Below, piece by piece: positions 1 through 10,969 of a stretch of 64,000 nt of DNA. Position 1 is the stretch's first letter. Every line of letters begins with the position of its first letter. Made by a program: the position numbers and the translations under genes. The notes under the pieces were generated by a model that ran no database searches, was not told the DNA's origin, and was given only the letters and a program-made list of their open reading frames with translations. The DNA is from Nelumbo lutea (lineage: Eukaryota; Streptophyta; Magnoliopsida; Proteales; Nelumbonaceae): assembly GCA_022828595.1 (NCBI GenBank), contig JAKGHH010000007.1, forward strand, positions 61,802,727-61,866,726. The letters run 5' to 3'.

Positions 1-1183
1 GCATATTTGACCAATTAGACATCACCACTGTGTTAAAAAACCTAAAAATCCCCAGCACATCAAATTTCATGATTAGATTCATCAGTTTGGCTGTTAAATT
101 AGAAAGATTTCATTTCGACGCACTAGATTAAATTGCCACATCATCTCATCTGTCCCAACTTGAAGTCCCAAAAGGGTGATAGATGATGCCAAACCCATTC
201 TTGACACATTAGAATACTTGGACCAATGAAATAGAGGCTAATAGATCCAAAAAACCCCAAAACTCAAATTTAGGTTTTTTGTCACTGTTAGCCCCAAATA
301 CGGAGATGCAACGTCTGACACACCCCAAACTCCCATTAGAAACACAAAACCCATGAAAGCCACCCTTAAATCAAAGAAAATGTTTCAGACCAGATGCTCT
401 TCCCTTTCTTTATAAATACTAATCTAATTTGACCTCAAGGGGGGGGACTAGGGGAGAGAAGAGGGAGATAAGGTGGAAACCTAAGGGAGGCTCCCAGTGA
501 GAAAGAGGGAGGAAGAGAGTAGTTTCCTAATTTTGGTGATACACTCATTCTACTTGTAATCCCAAAATCTCTAAAGCCAAGCTCAAGCCTCATCTCCTGT
601 CTTCCAAACTTAACATCAGAAACGCTCAGCTCAACTCCTGCTATACTCAAGTTTCATTTAAATTCCTCCTAATTGCTAGAAAACTTTTGACAATGTACAT
701 ATAATAAGTAAGTTTCTTTTAGTTTTTCTGGGTTGTTAGATATTCTGAAATGTTGGGAGAACCATCATTTGCAATTTCTTATTGATTGAGAATAAAGGCA
801 GAGAGGTGACGGTCTTAGGGAGATTAGTGCCTAAGACCCAATAACATCACCTCAAAATTAGTCTTAGGAGAAGTTGAAAATGTGTTCCTCCAGATTTAAA
901 AAATTCTTGTAATCATTTTTGTTTTGCTCCAAAAGAAGTTGAGCCTGAACAACTCCCATATTGGGTTGCTACAACAGTTTGGAGAGAATGGTGCCTAATA
1001 CCTTCCCTCTCCTAATCCTTGGGATCCAAAATCTCTTGGTTATGTGCCTTTTCCATGGAGGACTGAGTCACTATCAAAGACTTAAATTGAGTTTTTAAAT
1101 CTAAAAATAATGGCCCATTTCCTCTAAAAAATTGGTGGTGACTCCATCTCTTCGAGTAGGCCATGAGCCACCCGGAGCTCACA
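1..1183 (+). repeat. 5' LTR (partial) of the LARD-like element
   Basis: This stretch matches about 3951-5263 nearly throughout. Shared landmarks are a TATA box after a pyrimidine-rich run, a GGGGACTAGGGGAGAG block, and the terminal GGAGCTCACA. The start is cut off by the window edge. Confidence 0.75.
409..419 (+). promoter_or_regulatory. Probable LTR TATA box (5' LTR)
   Basis: TTTATAAATAC follows the pyrimidine-rich TCCCTTTCT. The same block sits at the corresponding place in the other LTR near 4490-4501, which suggests a conserved LTR core promoter. Not tested experimentally. Confidence 0.5.
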
Positions 1184-1185
1184 GA

Positions 1186-1202
1186 TGGCGACACCACTGG
1201 GA
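1186..1202 (+). other. Primer binding site
   Basis: TGGCGACACCACTGGGA begins three bases after the LTR end. TGGCGAC...CTGGG-type sequences immediately after the 5' LTR are the usual tRNA primer site of many plant gypsy-type elements. This fixes the element's orientation as plus. Confidence 0.6.
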
Positions 1203-1589
1203 AAAACTAGAACCATTACTAGGTGTTGTTTAGACTTAGTTTCATTCTTTTATTTTGTTGGTAAGTTTAAGATTTGCTGGATTTCAATTCAAAATCGCAC
1301 CTCAAGAAGGTGGGGCATGATAAAATTTTCCAATGCAATTCAAAACCACATTTTAACATTCTTTAGTGTGGCTGACCTCCTCCTTGTATGCCCAAAACCA
1401 TCATTCGGCCAACTCGCACCTAAAGCTTCACCCAAAACTATACTTTTGTCAAAATCACAACTAGAGTCTCACCTAAAACACTTCTCCGAAATCAGACCTC
1501 ATTTCATCTCTATCATAGCTTAAAAGTGCAAAACCATACCTTTCCTTAGTTTCGTCGCACTTCAAGAATCCAAAAAGAACCTTCCTAGA

Positions 1590-1932
1590 AGCTCATCACA
1601 ACTCAGTTCAATCTTATCATAACCTAGAAGCCCAGAATCACAATGTAGTTCAATCTCATCACAATCTAGAAGTTCATTGAAACTCAATTCAATCTCTTAA
1701 CCCAGAAGTTCATTACAACTCAGTTCAATCTCATTGCAACTCAATTTAATCTCATTGCAACCTAGAAGCTCAAAATTGCAACTTAGTTCAATCTCATTGC
1801 GACCCAGAAGCTCATCGCAACTCAGTTTAATCTCATCATAACCCAAAAGCTCAAAATCACAACTCAGTTCAATCTCATTGCAACTTAGTTCAATCTCATC
1901 ACAACTCAGAAGTTGCTCATCGCACATTGGAA
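1590..1932 (+). repeat. 21-bp minisatellite inside the LARD-like element
   Basis: Roughly 15 head-to-tail units of mostly 21 bp follow the pattern CAACTCAGTTCAATCTCATTG with variants such as CAACCTAGAAGCTCAAAATTG. As 21 is divisible by 3, the minus strand stays open from 1981 to 1697 and would read as 7-residue repeats of the type CNEIELS/CDFELLG. I treat this as a repeat rather than a gene, because there is no start context, no homologue I recognise, and unit length varies (one unit is 18 bp). Confidence 0.8.
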
Positions 1933-2204
1933 CATACCCGTCGCACTGTATTTCAGTTTTTTCACACCTCATTACACCCATCTATCCCTTCCCGCGCCCT
2001 ATTATCACCTTGTACCCTCTTTCATAGCACCCTTTTTTTTGGGTTTTTTCTTCTCCCCATCTTTTCCTTTGATAATCTCTCAAAATTTATAGTTTTTGCT
2101 TTTTCTGACACTGAATATTATTAGCCTAGTTTTTAAATAGTAATAAATTGCTTTTGTTCCTTTTTCTACTCTTTCGTTTTCTTCATTTTAGTTAAAAATG
2201 CATC

Positions 2205-2218
2205 AAGAAAGAGTAGGG
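2205..2218 (+). other. Polypurine tract before the 3' LTR
   Basis: AAGAAAGAGTAGGG runs directly into TGCTATG, the proposed first bases of the 3' LTR. It is the best purine run upstream of the right LTR. Since the left LTR's own start is outside the window, this boundary is inferred. Confidence 0.45.
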
Positions 2219-2569
2219 TGCTATGTTTTCTTCATTAGAAGTAGGATAAAAAATATGAAGCTTGAACTCTTTTAAACCAAAAGTAACACCTAAGTCCAAA
2301 TTTCCAAATGTTATCCAAGTCTAAGCTTGATCCCAAGTAAGCTTCAACATATCAAATCAAAGCCAAATAACAAAAATAATAGATAAAAAAAATCAAAACC
2401 AATTAAACAAATCAAAATCAAATCTACAAATTTCATTTAAGATTCAAAATATAATAATAAAAAATAAGGATAAGAAATTTAGGAGTCAAGATCAAAATCA
2501 AAACTATAATTATCAGAATCTGAAACTCTCAAGTGACCATCTTCCAACTCCAAGTTTTTGTTCCCTATC

Positions 2570-2980
2570 TTAGCTAAGTAAATGCATGACTCTACGAGCT
2601 TATCTCTTAAGAGGTAGCATCAAATGGCCATTTTGATTCCTTTCATTATTTGCCCCATGTCTATCTCTTGGTTAAATAGATGCATGACTCTATGATCTCA
2701 GTTCTTGAAAAGTAACATCAAAAGGCCATTTTTGACCCTTTTAATTATTTGCCCTATGTTTATCCCTTGGCTAAGTAGATGCATGACTTTATGAGCTTAA
2801 CTCTATGACTTCAGCTCCTAAGAAATAGCACCAAAAGGCTTTTTTTTTTTTTGCCTCTTCTATCCTATGCCCATCTCTTGGCTAAGTAGGTACCTAACTC
2901 TATCAAAACACTACCTTAACCCATCCTATGTATTCAAATTCCAGGAGGATCTAGTAGATATATATGGGAAAGGGTCTAAC
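2570..2980 (+). repeat. ~100-bp imperfect tandem repeat in the 3' LTR
   Basis: Units start near 2572, 2667, 2766 and 2877 with CTTGGCTAAGTAGATGCATG-like sequence. They continue with a CTCCTAAGAAGTAGCATCAAA-like middle and a TGCCCCATGTCTATCT end. Spacing is 95-111 bp. The fourth unit is partial. Confidence 0.75.
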
Positions 2981-3489
2981 CCTCCCATAACCAATATCAA
3001 AGGATGCTTCACACCCTCAAATGATCTTAGACCAAGTCGATGTTTAGTTCTATGAGTTACTCTTGAGAAACAACATCAAAATGCCACTTGGACCTCCATA
3101 CCTTCAAAACTCCGGGATGTCAAGTAGGTACACATATGGTGTAGGGATTAATATTCCCTTACCTAGTGTCACAAAGACATTCTTATGATCCTTCATAAAC
3201 TTTCGAGCTTAAATATCTTTCAATCTCTTCTCTAAACTGAGTGCATATTCAACCTAATGAGTTTGGTATTAGGGAGAAACATAGGAAAGGTTGTTGTTTC
3301 ATAAACATGAACTAATTACTCTCAGCATTTCCTTCAAATCTTAACATTTTCCAAAACCCAAGAGTATTTTCTAAATTAGAACTTGATCCTAAATACAACA
3401 CTAGTTTCCCAAGTCCCAAAATTAACAATAAAATGAGGAAAAAGAACCAATGTACCAAATAGCATCAAATCCCAATCCATACCTATCCA

Positions 3490-4030
3490 CCAAATTTTAT
3501 CCAAAAATTCCCTTGTTTGATCCAACATCAAGCTTTGATTTTGTTTTGACGAATATTTTTGATAAAAAATTCACCAATCATGAATCTCCATCATTCGAGC
3601 CTTCTTTGACCAATCAGACCTTGCCATAGTGTTTAGAAACCCAAATAACCCCAACACAACAAATTTCATAACCAAACACCTCTATTTGATTGTTAAAAAA
3701 GTAAGATTTTGTTTTGGGCATTTTCATTGATTGGAAAAACATAAATTAAGACCATGATCTGAACTAAAACAATCAATCTACACCTCTAATAAAATATTCA
3801 TCACTTTCATTAGATTCAGGTGTTCAAAAGTGCGAACCCACTATATTTCATCCCAAAATTCCCATGTTTAACCCTATATCAAACAATGATTTTATTTCAA
3901 CAGATCTTGTTGGCCCAAACATGTCAGCTATAAATCTCAATCATCCCAATCCTATTTAACCAATCATACATCACCACTATGTTCAGAACCCCAAAAATCC
4001 CTAGCACATCAAATTTCATGACTAGATTCA
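3490..4030 (+). repeat. ~355-bp duplicated block in the 3' LTR
   Basis: The stretch from about 3490 (CAAATTTTATCCAAAAATTC) is repeated in diverged form from about 3841 (CTATATTTCATCCCAAAATTC), through ACCAATCANACNT...CC and CACATCAAATTTCAT. It is an internal tandem duplication within the LTR. Confidence 0.65.
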
Positions 4031-5263
4031 TTTATTTGACTATTAAACTAGAAATATACTATTTTAACACATCAGATTAAATTGCCACATCATCTGCCCC
4101 AAGCTGAAGTCGCAAAAGGGTGATGGCTAATGCCAAACCCATTATTGACCCATTAGAATACTTGAAATGAGCCTAAGAGATCCAAAAAGCCCAAAAACCC
4201 AAAGACACCCACACTTAAAATCAAGAAAAGACAAAATAACATTTGAAAGTTCATTAAGTTTAGGTTTTCTACCACTGTCAGCCCAAAATACGGGGTGGCA
4301 TGCCCCAAGCTCCCATTGGATGGACAAAACCCATGAAAGCCACTCCAAATCAAAGAAAATGTTTTACTAAATAGGTAAGCTTGATTGGACACCTATTTCT
4401 TTTAAGAATCTTTACCTATTTTTGTGAAAAACCTCTGTTGAATCCCAAGCATTGTAACTGAGCAAATTCAGACTAGACCCCCTCCCTTTCTTTATAAATA
4501 CTAATATAATTCGAGCTCAATTGTGGGGACTAGGGGAGAGAAGAGGGAGACAAGGTGGAAACTTGATGAAGGCCCTTAGAGAGAAAAAGAGGAAGAAAGC
4601 AATTTACCAACTTTTGTGATACACCCATTCTACTTGTAATCCCAAATCCTTGAAGCTAAGCTCAAGCATTATTCGTTCTCTTCCAAACTTAACACCATAA
4701 ATGCTCAGCCTAGCTCCTGCCATGATCAATTTTCATTTGAAGTCCTCCTAGCTGTTGTAAAACTTTTGACAAGGTACATATGAAAGGTATGTCTTTTTTA
4801 GTTTTTCTAGGTTGCTTGGGGTTCTAAAATGTTGGGAGAACCATCATTTGCAATTTCTTCTTGACTGAGAATAGAAGTAGAGAGGTAAGGATCTTAGGGA
4901 GATCTATACCTAAGACCCAACAATGTCACCTCAAAATCTGTCTTAGGAAAAGTTGAAAACGTGTTCCTCCATATCTAAGAAATTCTTGTAAACATTTATG
5001 TTTTGCTCTAGAAGAAACTAAGCCTGAACAACTCTTATAGTGGGCTGCTATAGCATCTTAGAGAGAGGGGTACCTAATACCTTCTCTCTCCCAATCCTTA
5101 GCACCCAAAATCTCTCGGTTATATGCTATTTCCATGGAGGATGGAGTCACGATCAAAGACTTAAATTGAGTTTTTTAAATTTAAAAATGAGGGCCCATTT
5201 CCTCTAAAAAATGGGTGGCAACTACATCTCTTTGAGTTGGCCTTGAGCTTCCTGGAGCTCACA

Positions 5264-5690
5264 ACAATCACTAGGCCAGGTTGGGCCATACCGATATGAG
5301 CCTTCATAGGCCACAAACCAGCATAGCCCAGAGGCTATAAATCCTTAACCTAGCTAGGATGAGGTTCAAGTTGTGTTTTACAACTTTACATGGGTTCTGA
5401 TAGATTAAACTTAAGTAGTTAAGCTATGGTTGTACTTTCATATCTACATTCTAACATGTTGCACTTCTGGGGATATATGTAGGAAATTACCTTTTATTAT
5501 TTTATTTTCTTTTATTTTTCAAATAAAAATAAAGTATTTTTTAATAAAAATAGATTTTTATTGTTCAGTCCACATAAATTTTTATCAGTTTGTACAGTTA
5601 GGAATAGTGGCGAGTGGGGGAATCCATTACAATTCAATGGGAGTGGTGTAACATAGGTGTGGGTGTGGGACAATACATGGAGCCCACACT
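5264..5690. repeat. Dispersed repeat, copy A
   Basis: From CACTAGGCCAGGTTGGGCCATA to GTGGGGGAATCCATTACAATTCAA this matches 18916-19345 over about 410 bp, with many substitutions. It has no ORF of note. The family is unidentified. Bases 5690-5833 hold nothing I recognise. Confidence 0.7.
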
Positions 5691-5833
5691 AAGAGGTTAA
5701 GTGATTATGGGCCCATGTATTTTATGACTGATGTGGTATTGCAATTGGTTCCACAGCCTACTAAGCAACTATATATTGCACTTAATTAATATTATCTCTG
5801 GCCATTTTAACCCTACTAAAATGAGGCATAATT

Positions 5834-6180
5834 CACTACAGGAAAATGGGGCTATAGCTACGGCACTTTAGCTATGGTCAAAGAAAATGTGGCTAAAACA
5901 TGGGATATAACCACAGACAATTTGATGTCCGTGGCAAAAAGTTGACCTTTAGCTACGAAAAATTTGTTCATAGTTAAAAGTTATTCTATTCGTGGTAAAA
6001 AAGTTAAGCTTTAGCTATGGACAATTTGTCCGTGGTTAAAAGTTATTTTGTCCATGGCTAAAAGATAGCTACAGTCATTTTATTCATGGCTAAAGAGATA
6101 TTTATCACTATAGACATGGATAACTAAAATTCCGTGGCTATTACTACGAAGTTAATCATCTTTAGCTACATTCATTTTAT
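5834..6180 (+). repeat. CACTA left terminus and subterminal repeats
   Basis: After CACTACAGGAAAA come repeated, partly inverted motifs: TTTAGCTATGGACAA, TTGTCCGTGGTTAAA, TTGTCCATGGCTAAA and TAGCTACAGTCATTTTATTC. Pairs of these can fold back on each other. Such arrays are the expected transposase-binding sites of this class. Confidence 0.65.
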
Positions 6181-6720
6181 TCCTAGCTCATAAATAATAA
6201 CCATATAATATTCATTTAAAATATTTATTATTTATTATTTATTTTAAAGTAAATGAATATAATTAATAATAAATAATTAACAAATTATTAGCTCATTACT
6301 ATTGCATAACAATAATAATTAATGATTGTTATTTAATAATAATTAAACTAGAAAATAAATTATTAAAAATTTGATAAGTAAATTAATAAAAAGATAACAA
6401 TTTCTAAAATAGAAATAAATAAGTATTAATTATTATTTGATTAATTAAAACTAATCATCAAAAATTAATTTAATTATTTAAGTAAATTAATAATTAATAG
6501 AAACTAATAAATTAAATATGAAAAACCACTAATAGCAAATTAATTAATTACTTATGAATAAAAATAATATTGACAATAAAACTAAATTGTTTAAATTCAA
6601 AAATAAATTATTAATAAAGTAAGTTATACAATTTAGATAAATAATTATTAATTAAATAATAACTAATAATTTATTTAGTAAATTAATACTTATTTAATAA
6701 ATTATTTCAACCACTTTACC
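6180..6720. other. AT-rich low-complexity stretch
   Basis: Almost entirely A and T (runs such as TTATTTATTATTTATTTT). No coding feature, no clear repeat unit. Confidence 0.7.
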
Positions 6721-7249
6721 ATTTTTTTGCCTCAGAGTGTAATTTTTAACCCTATGTGTTTTAAAGTGAAGGCACCCTTACCTTGCAATTTTTGCCATAA
6801 AAACAATTGTGATCATTTTAGCAAGTTGGAAAATTTCACTATTGGGCATAGATTTTGTGTTCAAGCCCTGGCCGAGGCTCAAGCCCTCATTAGAGCCCTA
6901 AATTTTAGGGTTGGGCATAGGTTTAATACTTTAAACCCGCCTTGGGCTTAACTTGACCCCACATATATTTAACTATATGTATATTATAGATAATATATAT
7001 GTTATTTTATATTACATAGAAATAGGGTAGTTAATGGGTCAAGTTCAACCCGACGAACCCAATGTTCATGAACTGATTAGGTTGGTTATGGTTCTAGGAA
7101 TCGAAATCAATGAGGTGACTCTGGCTCCGGATATATTGTCCCGATTATTATCGGTTTGAACCTGGTTTCACCTAGTCCTGAATTGATTCAAACACAACCC
7201 AACTATTTATATTAAATGCATAATACATTAAATTACTTGATTTTTCCAT

Positions 7250-8270
7250 CCACCCATCGAAGATTCCATTTTGATGAACCATATGTTATGACTAAAACCC
7301 ATGATCCAAATCTCAACCTTAAACCTACAGTCCAAATACTCTAGACATGATCAAACATTCATCAACCTCTCGATCAACCATCCATCAAATTTTAAATCTC
7401 AAAATAAGCATATCACCCTCTATTTAAAAAGATTCTAAATAAATAATTCTTACTAGTGATCACTCTCTTGAATTCAAGATCTCCCTTGTAACATAAAATC
7501 TAACACCTCCAAACCCATCAAAACATCCATCAACCCCTAATTACCCACCCATTGAATTTTAGGCATAAAATCCCCATTTTACCCCTCTTACAAAAAAGAT
7601 TCGGATTTGAGCTCTTTCATCATTCACTACTCTTAAAATCAAAGATTTACATCATGACACTTCTTCCAAGGCCTCCAAACCTTATCAAAGTCTTTCTTAA
7701 ACTTCTGATCACTCATCCACTAAATTTCATACCTAAAAATCTCATTTTGTCACTCTTATGGAAGAGATTCTGATTTGAGCCTTTTTATTAGCCAAGCCAC
7801 CCATATGTCAAATTCCCTCGATTTGAACAGATTTGAACTAATCAAATTTTATCAATTCATCCAAGGAATTCAGAAATTCGATCCTACAAAATTTTAACTC
7901 AAAATTCCTTGATCTGCCCATCCATCTAACGAAAATTCCATTTCAAGCTTTCTCGCATGCCGAATTGCTGTGTCACAAATTCCGTCAGTCTGAACACATT
8001 TGAACCAATCAAACCTCAAAAATTTGTCCAGGCCCATTAGAAACACCATCCTGTCAAATTTCACTTTAAAATTCATCCTTCTAGTAAAGGTTCCATTTTG
8101 AGCGTCCTTATTGGTTATATTACCCGTATCTCTGATTCCCCGATCAAACCATGCAAATTTGTCCAGTTCCCTCAGAAATCTCATACTATTAAATTTAAAG
8201 TTAAAATTCGTCAGTTTACCCCTCATTGAACAAAGATTTTATTTTGAGCTTTTTCATCAATGGGAATGTT
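7250..8270 (+). repeat. Decayed ~165-bp tandem array inside the CACTA-like element
   Basis: The landmark AAAAGATTCNGATTTGAGC(T/C)NTTTNATC recurs in diverged form near 7430, 7590, 7765, 7935, 8090 and 8240. It is preceded each time by CATCCA...AAATTTNANNC and followed by a run ending CATCAAA. Spacing is about 145-170 bp, six or so units. ORFs in this stretch are accidental. Confidence 0.55.
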
Positions 8271-8439
8271 TGTACCTCAAGTTCCCTTAATCCAAGCATC
8301 GTTAGGCCAATATGACCCCACCAATTAATCTTGAATGCCCAAAAACCCCACATCTCCGTCCGAGCAACTGGCGGTGGCAACCCGCAACCCTCTACATCTC
8401 CGTGAAACCCTCAGCCCTCTACTATTCTCCCTTACAAGG

Positions 8440-9120
8440 GAACTGTTCACTCTCTTCCTTCCTTCGACAAATAGCGTCAACGGCGGCAAGTTTCCTCCTG
8501 TCACTGTTTTTCTCCCATTTTTTTCTCTCCCTTCCCTTTTCTTTATCTGTCACTCTCCTTTTTTTCTCACCTATTTTCTCTCTCTCTCTCTCTCTCTACT
8601 TTTCCTCTCCCTTTTCTTCGGATCTGAACACATCCCCTCCCTCTCTCTTCCTCTCATTTTCTCTCATTTTCACTATTATTCTCCATCATCGTCTTCTTCC
8701 TCTTTTTCTCTTCATTTGGACCACCTCCCCTGTTCTTCTCTCTATCGTTGTAACAAACGTTCCTTGTTAACTATTTGTTGTCTCCACCAGCTACCTCTAT
8801 CACTTCCGAACCCAACCTCCTCTCTCTCTCTCTCTCTCTCTCTTCTATTCCCTCGTCCCTTTTTCTTCGTCCTTTGTATATCATCTCTGCAGAATCGGAA
8901 GCAAGGTCGTTTACTACCTCCCCAATCGGAAGCAAGAGGGACCAAGAGTAGCCGAGTTCATTGGTACGCTCTGCCACTGTGTTGCACTCACAGCCATTAA
9001 CCATCTCCACCGAAACGAGCATCCAACGTACTGCATAGGAGGCAACATTAGGGAGAGTCAAACTTTCTCCCATCAAACGGTCTATCTCCTTTTCACTAAT
9101 CTCCATAGAGATTGTATTGT
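8440..9120 (+). promoter_or_regulatory. Polypyrimidine-rich block with (TC)n tracts, possible transcript leader
   Basis: A strongly CT-biased 450-bp stretch includes (TC)n at about 8577-8598 and 8821-8842. It overlaps open frames of 152 and 221 codons that are almost all Ser/Leu/Phe/Pro, which is what CT-rich sequence encodes by chance. It resembles the pyrimidine-rich 5' leader and first exon of plant transcripts. With the AATAAAA near 10224 it may delimit a non-coding transcript. I do not call a protein here. Confidence 0.35.
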
Positions 9121-10079
9121 TTTAACTTTGAAATTTGAACCCTTTGTATACATATATATTGTCGTCTGTCATTCTAATTTTTGCACTTTTTTAATTCTGA
9201 TTTCCGCTGTTAGTTTTGTTATATGCAAACCATGGCAACATAATATTCATGTCAGTTAAATGTCATCTTATTCTTTATCTCATCCATATCGTATGATTGC
9301 CGCTTTGAATTTTTTTTTATCCCATCACCCACTAAGTCAGCTGATTTGATTAATATAGTTATTTTATTTGGCTTTGTCTTTATGTTATCTAGAGGATTAA
9401 TTTTGGCCTAATTCTTTTAGTTGAATAAGTTGCAAGACAATAAAATTAGTCGGTGTTACTTTCCTCGTTATTTTTTCGTTTTAGCAATTTTGATTCAGAC
9501 CCTCTTTTGATATTAATGGTGGCTTCGCTGCATTAGCTAATTGATTTCTTATCTTCGCTTGTTTGTTATATCACCTAACAGCTTTGTCTCCTTGACATTG
9601 AGTCTGTATAACGAAAAATTAAATGTTCTTATGGAGTCTGGTTTCATTCGCATGGGCTTCCATTTATGATGTTTATTTGGTCTTACATTTCTATATTCTT
9701 CTGTCTCCTGGTTTATTTTCTTTACTTTCTTATACTTTTAACTCCTGAATTATCGAATCAATTAGATGTGGTTATATTTCTGCTTCTTTTTTTTTTTTTT
9801 GTAATTGTTCACTTGGATTCATCACATTTTAGCATACCAGCATTGAGTTAAACCCCATTGGATGCTTTGTTTTCATGCCATTTCAGTGATGTGTTGTTTC
9901 AACTGATAAGAAAGTTGTGTTCTAATTAGTTAGACCTCTTAGTATATCGACAATCATTTATCGTAGAATAGTTGATATTTTGTATTTTTGTAGTTTGAAA
10001 AAATTACTGGGGGAAGGACATTTGATGTTTTTTGTTGCCTAATTCATGATTTACTTGTTAACTCTTGTAGGTTTAAAAG

Positions 10080-10265
10080 GAAGTGGTATAACATTAAAGC
10101 AGACATTATTGGTGTTGGATGCATGAGCAAGGCATTGAAGATTTATTTTTCTTGTTGAAAACAATTATTCATGTATTCTTTACAAAGGACAAATGTACTT
10201 TTGTAATAGCATTTTATAAGTTGAATAAAAATATATTTGTTTATAAATTATTATTTATTTGTGTA
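10080..10265 (+). terminator. Possible transcript 3' end (AATAAAA)
   Basis: TTGTAG followed by AAAGGAAGTGGTATAAC resembles a splice acceptor and last exon. The stretch ends with GTTGAATAAAAATATATTTG, a plant-like poly(A) signal context. It fits with the pyrimidine-rich block upstream but could be coincidence in AT-rich DNA. Confidence 0.3.
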
Positions 10266-10309
10266 GCATGGGAACAAAGAGTATTTACATAATCATTGCT
10301 ATTATATGC

Positions 10310-10887
10310 CTTTAGCAATGCTTATTTAACATTAACTGAATATAGCAATTGTGTTATAGCAAGGGTTTTAAATAAAAATCATTGCTTCAGATAACTTTTA
10401 GCAACGGTTTTGTATTATAACTGTTGCTCAAAATATATTGTAGCAATAGTTTTCATGGTGAAATGTTGCTATAGATATCATTTAGCAACGGTTTTCTTAT
10501 TGAACTATTGTTATAAGTGTCTTTTAGCAACGGTTTGTTATAGGTATCATTTAACAACAGTTTTAGAGAATAACCGTAGCAACATATCCACCAATTTTAT
10601 CTTTTGCACTCTTTTAGCTACGGTTTTGTCTGTTGCTATGACCATTTTAACAATGGTTGATCTAATGTCCATAGCAAGAGATTAAGACTGTAGCAATGGT
10701 TATATCTGTTGCTAAATGATGTCTCTATCAATGGTTTTATTTATCCATTGTCACAACCGATTGCCACGATGGAAGAAGCATCGGTTTTGTATTCATCACT
10801 AGTCCGTTGCTATAGATCTTTAACAACGGTTTCAAGGACTTCTCGCAACGGTTTTGTCCGTTGCTAGAAGTCAAATTTCTTATAGTG
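10310..10887 (-). repeat. CACTA right terminus and subterminal repeats
   Basis: About 15 copies of TAGCAACGGTTTT and inverted partners (AACCGTTGC, GTTGCTATAG) fill this stretch. It ends TTTCTTATAGTG, the reverse of CACTATAAGAAA. ATT follows directly. Confidence 0.7.
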
Positions 10888-10969
10888 ATTATTTGTTAGA
10901 CAACCCCTAATACAGCTAAGAAATTCAACAAATCTGTGTTAAGACGAGCAGTAGTAGCCATAGGTGTGA

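Larger units (their letters stand above)
1..5263 (+). mobile_element. Non-autonomous long-LTR retrotransposon (LARD-like), left end outside the window
   Basis: Two long direct repeats (1-1183 and the 3' part of 2219-5263) bracket about 1 kb of non-coding DNA. The left repeat ends in ...GAGCTCACA, followed one base later by a primer-binding-site-like sequence; the right repeat ends in the same GAGCTCACA at 5263. A purine-rich tract directly precedes a TG at 2219. No gag, protease, integrase or RT motif is present in any frame, so it would need proteins from another element. Long LTRs with a short non-coding interior fit the LARD class. The left LTR start lies before base 1, so the outer target-site duplication cannot be tested. 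LTR copies differ by many substitutions and indels, so the insertion is old. Confidence 0.7.
2219..5263 (+). repeat. 3' LTR of the LARD-like element
   Basis: It begins TG and ends CA. Bases from about 3951 onward align with 1-1183, including the TATA block near 4491-4500 and the GGAGCTCACA end. The first ~1.7 kb has no counterpart in the window because the left LTR is cut off. It contains two internal tandem structures, at about 2570-2980 and 3490-4030. No protein-coding feature is supported here. Confidence 0.55.
5834..10887. mobile_element. Probable CACTA-type DNA transposon, non-autonomous
   Basis: The left end reads CACTACAGGAAAATG and the right end, reversed, CACTATAAGAAATTT. Both start with the CACTA hallmark of En/Spm elements, and each is flanked by ATT (5831-5833 and 10888-10890), the 3-bp target duplication expected of the class. 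Both ends carry arrays of short subterminal repeats built on TAGCTACGG/TAGCAACGG, as CACTA elements do. The interior has no recognisable TNP1/TNP2-like protein; it holds AT-rich DNA, a decayed tandem array and a polypyrimidine-rich block. The two ends differ in motif detail (left GTGGCTAAA, right TTGCTATG), so they could be ends of two different elements. A 3-bp match alone is weak. Confidence 0.5.

Noticed and set aside
4142..4392. Overlapping frames on both strands with Trp/Phe-rich products
   Set aside because: Inside the LARD-like LTR; the corresponding part of the other LTR does not keep them open.
8312..9000. Open frames of 152 and 221 codons
   Set aside because: They overlap in different frames and are dominated by Ser, Leu, Phe and Pro from CT-rich DNA; no domain or start context.
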